From Methylobacter sp. (GTDB taxonomy: Bacteria > Pseudomonadota > Gammaproteobacteria > Methylococcales > Methylomonadaceae): a stretch of DNA of 37,075 nt. How positions within the stretch are numbered: position 1 is the first letter of the stretch; the number at the start of each line of letters is the position of its first letter. The position numbers and the translations under genes were made by a program. This document shows positions 32,808-37,075 of the stretch, in pieces. The notes beneath the pieces were generated by a model. That model was not told the origin of the DNA. It searched no databases and saw nothing but the letters and a program-made list of their open reading frames with translations. Where the stretch lies: assembly GCA_004299305.1 (NCBI GenBank), contig SCPZ01000112.1, forward strand, positions 1 to 37,075, in the 5' to 3' direction.

Positions 32808-35579
32808 TCAATGAAGTACCGAGTCCAAAACAGCCAGCAGCTTAGGTATATCCAATGGCTTGGTCAAATAATCGCTAAATCCGGCGGCCACGCCTTTTTT
32901 TATATCCCGCTCCATCGCATTGGCGGAGATAGCAATCACCGGGATATCGGACGTAAACGGATCATCCTGCAAACGACGCAAGGCTTCAAATCCGCTCATG
33001 CCCGGCAGATTGATGTCGAGCAAAATAAGCGCGGGATGATGGGTTCTGGCAATATCCAAGCCCTGCTCGGCAGTGCGGGCGTCAAGCAGCAACAAACGGG
33101 TATGCGTAGAAATGATTTTTTGCACCAAACGCAGATTGGCCGGGTTATCTTCGATATAAAGCACGGTGTGCGCGGCAACATAGCTGTTCTGCGTCAGTAC
33201 GCCTGCACCGGAATCCGCTGGCGCGTAATCTTTCGCCTCAGCTGCGGGCAGCTCAATCCAGAAAGTGCTGCCAACACCGGCGACACTTTCCACACCGATA
33301 GTCCCGTTCATCGCTTCAGTCAGGCGTTTAGACAGCGCCAATCCGATACCGCTACCCTCAATACCATCATAGGCCGATTCTATACGTTCGAAAGCTTTAA
33401 ACAGGCTCGGCAACGCATCAGCCGCAATACCCCGCCCGTTATCGCGCACCGCAATCCTGACCCGGCTCTCCGCTACCAGTCGGCAGGTAATATAGACGCT
33501 ACCTTGCTCGCGATTGTATTTGACCGCATTGGACAGCAGATTAAGCAAAACCTGACGTAACCGTAACCGGTCGGCCTGCACGGTATCGACGCCGTCTACA
33601 TCCAGGTTTAAGCCAATCTGGCGCTCAGCAGTCAAGGGCTGCAACAATGCTATGCATTCCCCGATCAGCGACGGCAGTTCTACCGGCTCCAGCGATAACT
33701 CAATCCGGCCGGTCTCGATGCGCGCTAAATCCAGCACCTCATTAATCAAGTCCAATAAATGCCGCCCGGCATGGAGAATCTCACGAACATTGTCAACCTG
33801 ATCGGGAACCAGCGGAGTTTCATGATCGGTCTCCAGTAATTGCGCAAAACCCATAATCGCATTCATCGGCGTGCGCAATTCGTGACTCATGCGCGATAAA
33901 AATTCAGACTTGGCATTATTGGCTCGATCGGCGTCTTCTTTCGCTTGCAGCAATAACTCGGTGCGCTGTTGTACTCGCTGTTCGAGTTCATCATTAAGAC
34001 GCTTAAGCGCCAGTTCCACCTGCTTAAGCTCACTTACATCCTGCACCGTCCCCACCGACCGAATCGGTTTGCCCTCGCCGTCAAAGTACGATACACACCG
34101 TTCGGTCACGTATTTAACTCGTCCGTCCGGCATTAACAAACGGTGGGTAATCTCGTACGCTTCCCTAGTCTGCAAAGACCGGCTGTAGGCCTCGTTCACC
34201 GCGTCCCGATCTTCCGGGTGTATCGCGTTAAGAAAGGCCTGATAGGTCGCGCCGAACTGATTTTTGTCGATTTCGAACAGGTGGTAGATTTCATCGGACC
34301 AAATCAATAGCCCGTCGCTCAAATCCAGCTCCCAGCTCCCTACCTGGGCAATATGCTGCGCATCATTCAACTGCGCCATAGCCAGCCTGATATCGGCGGT
34401 GCGCTGCTCGACCTGACGTTCAAGATCCGCATACTGAAATTGCAAATGTTCGGTCATGGTGTTGAAGGATACAGCCAGTTGCCGGAATTCATCACAGCCG
34501 ACCAACGGCGCGCGACGATTCAAGTCCCCTGCTGCAATCCGTTCTGTGGCGATCAGTAACTGCCGGATCGGGCTTACCAAGGCACGACCAAACAACAACG
34601 CAACCAGGCCTGCAACCAGCGCCAAAAAACCCAGCGCAATCACACTGAGTTGCTGCAAGCGGTAAAGCGGCGCGAAAGCCTCGACCGCATCCATCTTCAC
34701 CACCATGCCCCAGCGCAACGCGGGCAAGTAACGCCAAACACCGATAATGTCTACACCCGCATAATCACGGCTAATCCCCTTACCATGCTCACCGGCAAGG
34801 GCCGCCCTCATAGGCTTGGCTACCTTATCGCCCAGCGGGACGCGGTAATGAAAAGCCGCATTCTGGACATGCCGCAAAGTGCCGACAAAAAGCGCGTCAT
34901 TACCGTCAAGTTGCGCTAAGACTGTTTCGCCGGTCTTGCCCAAGCCGGTGGTGTCGCTGGTAACAGAGGTGAGCTTATCCAGGTCCATTTGCAGCGCCAG
35001 AGTGCCGATCACCTTGCCAGCCTTAAACATCGGGGCGACGATAAAAATAGCCGCCTTGCCGTAGGATGGCGCGTAGGGTTGAGCCAGCGTGATTTGCGTG
35101 TCGAGCAGTGCGATGGCTTCCCGATGAGCGCCAGCCAGGGCCGTATCTCGATAAGGGCCGGTGTTGAGATTACTGCCAAAATCAGCTTCGTGCAGGACCG
35201 TAAACACCACATTACCGGCCGTGTCGGTGAGCAACAAATCGTAGTAGCCCACACTCTCAAGCAGGGTGCGAAAATAATCGCGATAAACCTGTTCCTCGGC
35301 GCTGTTATACGTCGAGACTATGCCTTGATCCCTGTGAGCTTGCAGGATGTTGAGCGCGGCAAATGATTTTGCCAGCAACCGGATGTCAGTCAGACGCTCG
35401 TTAATATAGGTGTTAATCTGGTCCGCTTTTTTGTCGGCGAGGGACGACAGGTTTTCCAGTTCCAGCTGTTGCAGGGTACGTTCAAAAGCCTGCACATAAA
35501 GCCAAGCCAAGCCCGCCAGAGGCAACGGCGAGAGCAGAAAAAAACCCAGCATCAGGCGCGGAATAATCTTGAACATCAT
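32808..35579 (-). CDS. Hybrid sensor histidine kinase (Cache-HAMP-PAS-HisKA-HATPase-REC)
   Basis: 923 residues from MMFKIIPRLMLGFFLL; the frame extends further upstream but only as shadow of the binding-protein gene. Transmembrane segment 1 about 8-30, a periplasmic dCache sensor about 35-300, transmembrane segment 2 about 311-332, HAMP about 333-385, coiled coil, PAS about 405-520, second coiled coil, HisKA with phospho-acceptor His566 in SRMSHELRTPMNAIMGF, HATPase with DNGRGI and GSGIGLALSK boxes (680-780), then a receiver domain with Asp855 in LILLDINLPGMSG and Lys907 in YLTKPLD. No output domain, so phosphate should pass to a separate protein. Its ATG overlaps the stop of the upstream binding-protein gene by four bases (ATGA), showing coupled synthesis. 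Confidence 0.94.
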   Translation of the reverse strand: MMFKIIPRLMLGFFLLSPLPLAGLAWLYVQAFERTLQQLELENLSSLADKKADQINTYINERLTDIRLLAKSFAALNILQAHRDQGIVSTYNSAEEQVYRDYFRTLLESVGYYDLLLTDTAGNVVFTVLHEADFGSNLNTGPYRDTALAGAHREAIALLDTQITLAQPYAPSYGKAAIFIVAPMFKAGKVIGTLALQMDLDKLTSVTSDTTGLGKTGETVLAQLDGNDALFVGTLRHVQNAAFHYRVPLGDKVAKPMRAALAGEHGKGISRDYAGVDIIGVWRYLPALRWGMVVKMDAVEAFAPLYRLQQLSVIALGFLALVAGLVALLFGRALVSPIRQLLIATERIAAGDLNRRAPLVGCDEFRQLAVSFNTMTEHLQFQYADLERQVEQRTADIRLAMAQLNDAQHIAQVGSWELDLSDGLLIWSDEIYHLFEIDKNQFGATYQAFLNAIHPEDRDAVNEAYSRSLQTREAYEITHRLLMPDGRVKYVTERCVSYFDGEGKPIRSVGTVQDVSELKQVELALKRLNDELEQRVQQRTELLLQAKEDADRANNAKSEFLSRMSHELRTPMNAIMGFAQLLETDHETPLVPDQVDNVREILHAGRHLLDLINEVLDLARIETGRIELSLEPVELPSLIGECIALLQPLTAERQIGLNLDVDGVDTVQADRLRLRQVLLNLLSNAVKYNREQGSVYITCRLVAESRVRIAVRDNGRGIAADALPSLFKAFERIESAYDGIEGSGIGLALSKRLTEAMNGTIGVESVAGVGSTFWIELPAAEAKDYAPADSGAGVLTQNSYVAAHTVLYIEDNPANLRLVQKIISTHTRLLLLDARTAEQGLDIARTHHPALILLDINLPGMSGFEALRRLQDDPFTSDIPVIAISANAMERDIKKGVAAGFSDYLTKPLDIPKLLAVLDSVLH

Positions 35580-36799
35580 GGCCGAGCTCCTTCCAGCAAG
35601 GCTTGCCAGCCCTCTCGGGTACGATAACCCGGCCAGGGGCTTGGCCTTATCGGCGAGTTGGAAGCAAACACCTGCTCGAACTGTCCGTCGGGGCGCACTT
35701 TGCCTACCCGCATCATCTTCCATAAATGGCGGGTGTCCGCATCGACCGCCGCTATTCCCGAGGGGCTCTTGATGCTCTGCCGTAACAAAGCCGAATTGAC
35801 CCGGCCCGGCTCACTGGAGTTCACATCCTGCACCGCTTGCGCCCATAAATTCACCCCCACATAGGCGGCTTCCACCGGGTCGCTGGTGACCCGGTCAGCG
35901 CCAAAACGAGCCTGGTACGCGCTGACAAAACGATGATTTTCCGCCCCCGGTAAGGACTGAAAGTAACTCCAGACCCCGTAATGCCGGAGCAATTGCCCGC
36001 CATTCCAAGCCAGCATTCCGCTTTCTTCCACGCTGAAAGAAATCAACGGCAAATCGCCAAGCCCCGCCTTAACCAAAGCGGAAAAAAATACGGCATTGCT
36101 GTCGCCGTTAAGCGTGTTGAGCACTACGTCAGGCTTTTTCAGGGTAATATCTTCAATGATTGCGGCCAGATCGTCTCCACCCAGAGGCAGATAGCGTTCG
36201 CCAAGGATTTCCCCCCCGGCGGCATTGATCAGGTCGGTTATGATGATATTAGCGGTATGGGGAAAAATATAATCCGAACCCACTAAATAAATACGCGACC
36301 CAAATTCCTGCGTGGCCCAACGGGTTCCCGGCACGATTTGCTGATTGGGTGCGGCGCCGGTGTACAGGATATTGGCCGATTGTTCAATGCCTTCATACTG
36401 CACCGGATAAAACAACAGGTGCCGGTGTTTTTCGACCACCGGTTTCACAGCCTTGCGGCAGGCCGATGTCCAACAACCGAACAGGGCGCTGACCTGCTCT
36501 TGTTCAATCAGCCGTTCGGCTTCTGCGGCAAATACTTCCGGGTCCGACTTGCCGTCGGCCACTAGCATTTCAACCGGCAGCCCAAGCAATCCGCCCTGCG
36601 CATTGATTTCATCGACCGCCAAGCGCACCGCATCCACCAGCGGTTTCTCGCTGACCGCCATAGTGCCGGTCAGCGAATGCAATACGCCGATTTTGATCGG
36701 CGTTACCGCAATCGGGTAATGCTGCCTGACCATGAACACGGCCATCATCAGGAAGCCGGCTAGCCCCAGTACCGTAATGACTTTAAGGTGGTTTTTCAT
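35576..36799 (-). CDS. Membrane-anchored urea/amide-type periplasmic binding protein coupled to a sensor kinase
   Basis: 407 residues. An uncleaved-looking hydrophobic segment at about 7-24 without a lipobox cysteine suggests a signal anchor or a Sec signal. The rest is a type I periplasmic binding fold: IKIGVLHSLTGTMAVSEKPL, AVRLAVDEINAQGGLLGLPV, EQVSALFGCWTSACRKAVKP, HLLFYPVQYEGIEQS and VLNTLNGDSNAVFFSALVKAG. These are hallmarks of the UrtA/FmdD/AmiC branch (urea, short-chain amides). No ABC permease or ATPase gene is adjacent; instead it is translationally coupled to a hybrid kinase. A role as ligand-sensing co-receptor is inferred. Ligand unknown: urea, amides or branched-chain amino acids are candidates. 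Confidence 0.85.
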   Translation of the reverse strand: MKNHLKVITVLGLAGFLMMAVFMVRQHYPIAVTPIKIGVLHSLTGTMAVSEKPLVDAVRLAVDEINAQGGLLGLPVEMLVADGKSDPEVFAAEAERLIEQEQVSALFGCWTSACRKAVKPVVEKHRHLLFYPVQYEGIEQSANILYTGAAPNQQIVPGTRWATQEFGSRIYLVGSDYIFPHTANIIITDLINAAGGEILGERYLPLGGDDLAAIIEDITLKKPDVVLNTLNGDSNAVFFSALVKAGLGDLPLISFSVEESGMLAWNGGQLLRHYGVWSYFQSLPGAENHRFVSAYQARFGADRVTSDPVEAAYVGVNLWAQAVQDVNSSEPGRVNSALLRQSIKSPSGIAAVDADTRHLWKMMRVGKVRPDGQFEQVFASNSPIRPSPWPGYRTREGWQALLEGARP

Positions 36800-36834
36800 C
36801 GTGCAGCCCTTCTAATGTTCAAGCAACTAAATTC

Positions 36835-36945
36835 GTAACCCTATTCAGCCACAGATTCACACTGAAGCAAGCAGCCTATGAGAAGAATTGCAATCCAAGT
36901 AAAGCAGCAAAAACAATCTATTAGGATCTGTGACTGAATAGTTAC
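36835..36945. repeat. Inverted repeat upstream of the binding-protein gene
   Basis: GTAACCCTATTCAGCCACAG (36835-36854) faces CTGTGACTGAATAGTTAC (36928-36945), about 18 of 20 bases complementary apart from an inserted C and one substitution, with a loop of some 70 bases. It lies 36 bases before the start codon region of the gene and may affect its expression or be a small mobile element. Confidence 0.6.
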
Positions 36946-37006
36946 AACAGTTCATCCTAGAAAAATCATTTCGTCCACGAAAACCAACAGTAGGCGCTTT
37001 AGGCGA

Positions 37007-37024
37007 CACGAAAAGCACGAAAAA
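37007..37024. repeat. Further copy of the CACGAAA-type repeat
   Basis: CACGAAAAGCACGAAAAA repeats the units found at 15532-15585; another CCACGAAAA lies at about 36975-36983. Nothing gene-like was recognised between 36946 and the window end. Confidence 0.6.
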
Positions 37025-37075
37025 CTTCAAAAGGTTATCAAACCGTAGGCCGTTACCCAAAGGGTGAGTGACTAA

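Noticed and set aside
1-37075. tRNA or rRNA genes, integrases, prophage genes or intact insertion sequences
   Set aside because: None recognised on either strand by eye; a covariance-model tRNA scan was not possible here.

Overview
The window reads as chromosome of a gammaproteobacterial methylotroph, most likely a Methylococcales-type methanotroph. The housekeeping genes (rnt, mlaA, pyrC, nadA, parE, xseB-ispA, lon) are of proteobacterial type, while an 8.6 kb block carries tetrahydromethanopterin (H4MPT)-linked formaldehyde oxidation genes (fae, mch, a beta-RFAP synthase homologue and several archaeal-like cofactor genes). Base composition looks moderate (about half GC by eye). Many spacers hold short palindromic or tandem repeats. 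Everything here is read from sequence and recalled family knowledge; no search was run.

Layout. 1-7.2 kb: RNase T (minus), MlaA lipoprotein (plus), dihydroorotase (minus), an FmdB-type zinc-ribbon protein and AspRS (plus), then a Cys-rich unknown, long-type quinolinate synthase and an acidic unknown (plus). 7.2-8.0 kb: a frameshifted, truncated remnant of a HEPN-type nucleotidyltransferase-partner gene converging on a MarR regulator with a C-terminal cysteine cluster. 8.05-16.7 kb: the C1 island: an ASKHA-fold 'H4MPT-linked' protein, an ATP-grasp protein, a HisA-like TIM barrel (plus), fae, a CitG-like protein, a RimK/MptN-like ligase, mch, another ATP-grasp protein and the beta-RFAP synthase. 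16.9-23.5 kb (all minus): HAD phosphatase, a Pol-beta-type nucleotidyltransferase, a multi-pass membrane protein, ArsM, the arsenosugar radical-SAM protein ArsS, and parE. 23.6-24.7 kb: xseB-ispA. 25-27.1 kb: two secreted proteins of unknown function separated by a long non-coding spacer. 27.1-30.4 kb: repeat-rich spacer, then hsp20-lon. 30.8-32.7 kb: an AraC regulator divergent from a DUF3047-like protein. 32.8-36.8 kb: a urea/amide-type periplasmic binding protein translationally coupled to a Cache-HAMP-PAS hybrid histidine kinase.

How it works together. Fae condenses formaldehyde with H4MPT and Mch interconverts methenyl- and formyl-H4MPT. The beta-RFAP synthase makes the first committed precursor of the pterin cofactor. 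The three ATP-grasp proteins, CitG-like, HisA-like and ASKHA proteins are candidates for cofactor (H4MPT or methylofuran) assembly. The MarR promoter and the fae leader share a very similar short palindrome, which suggests, without proof, that this MarR regulates fae. ArsM and ArsS together point to arsenosugar synthesis. The binding-protein/kinase pair lacks any ABC permease gene in the window and looks like a sensor rather than a transporter.
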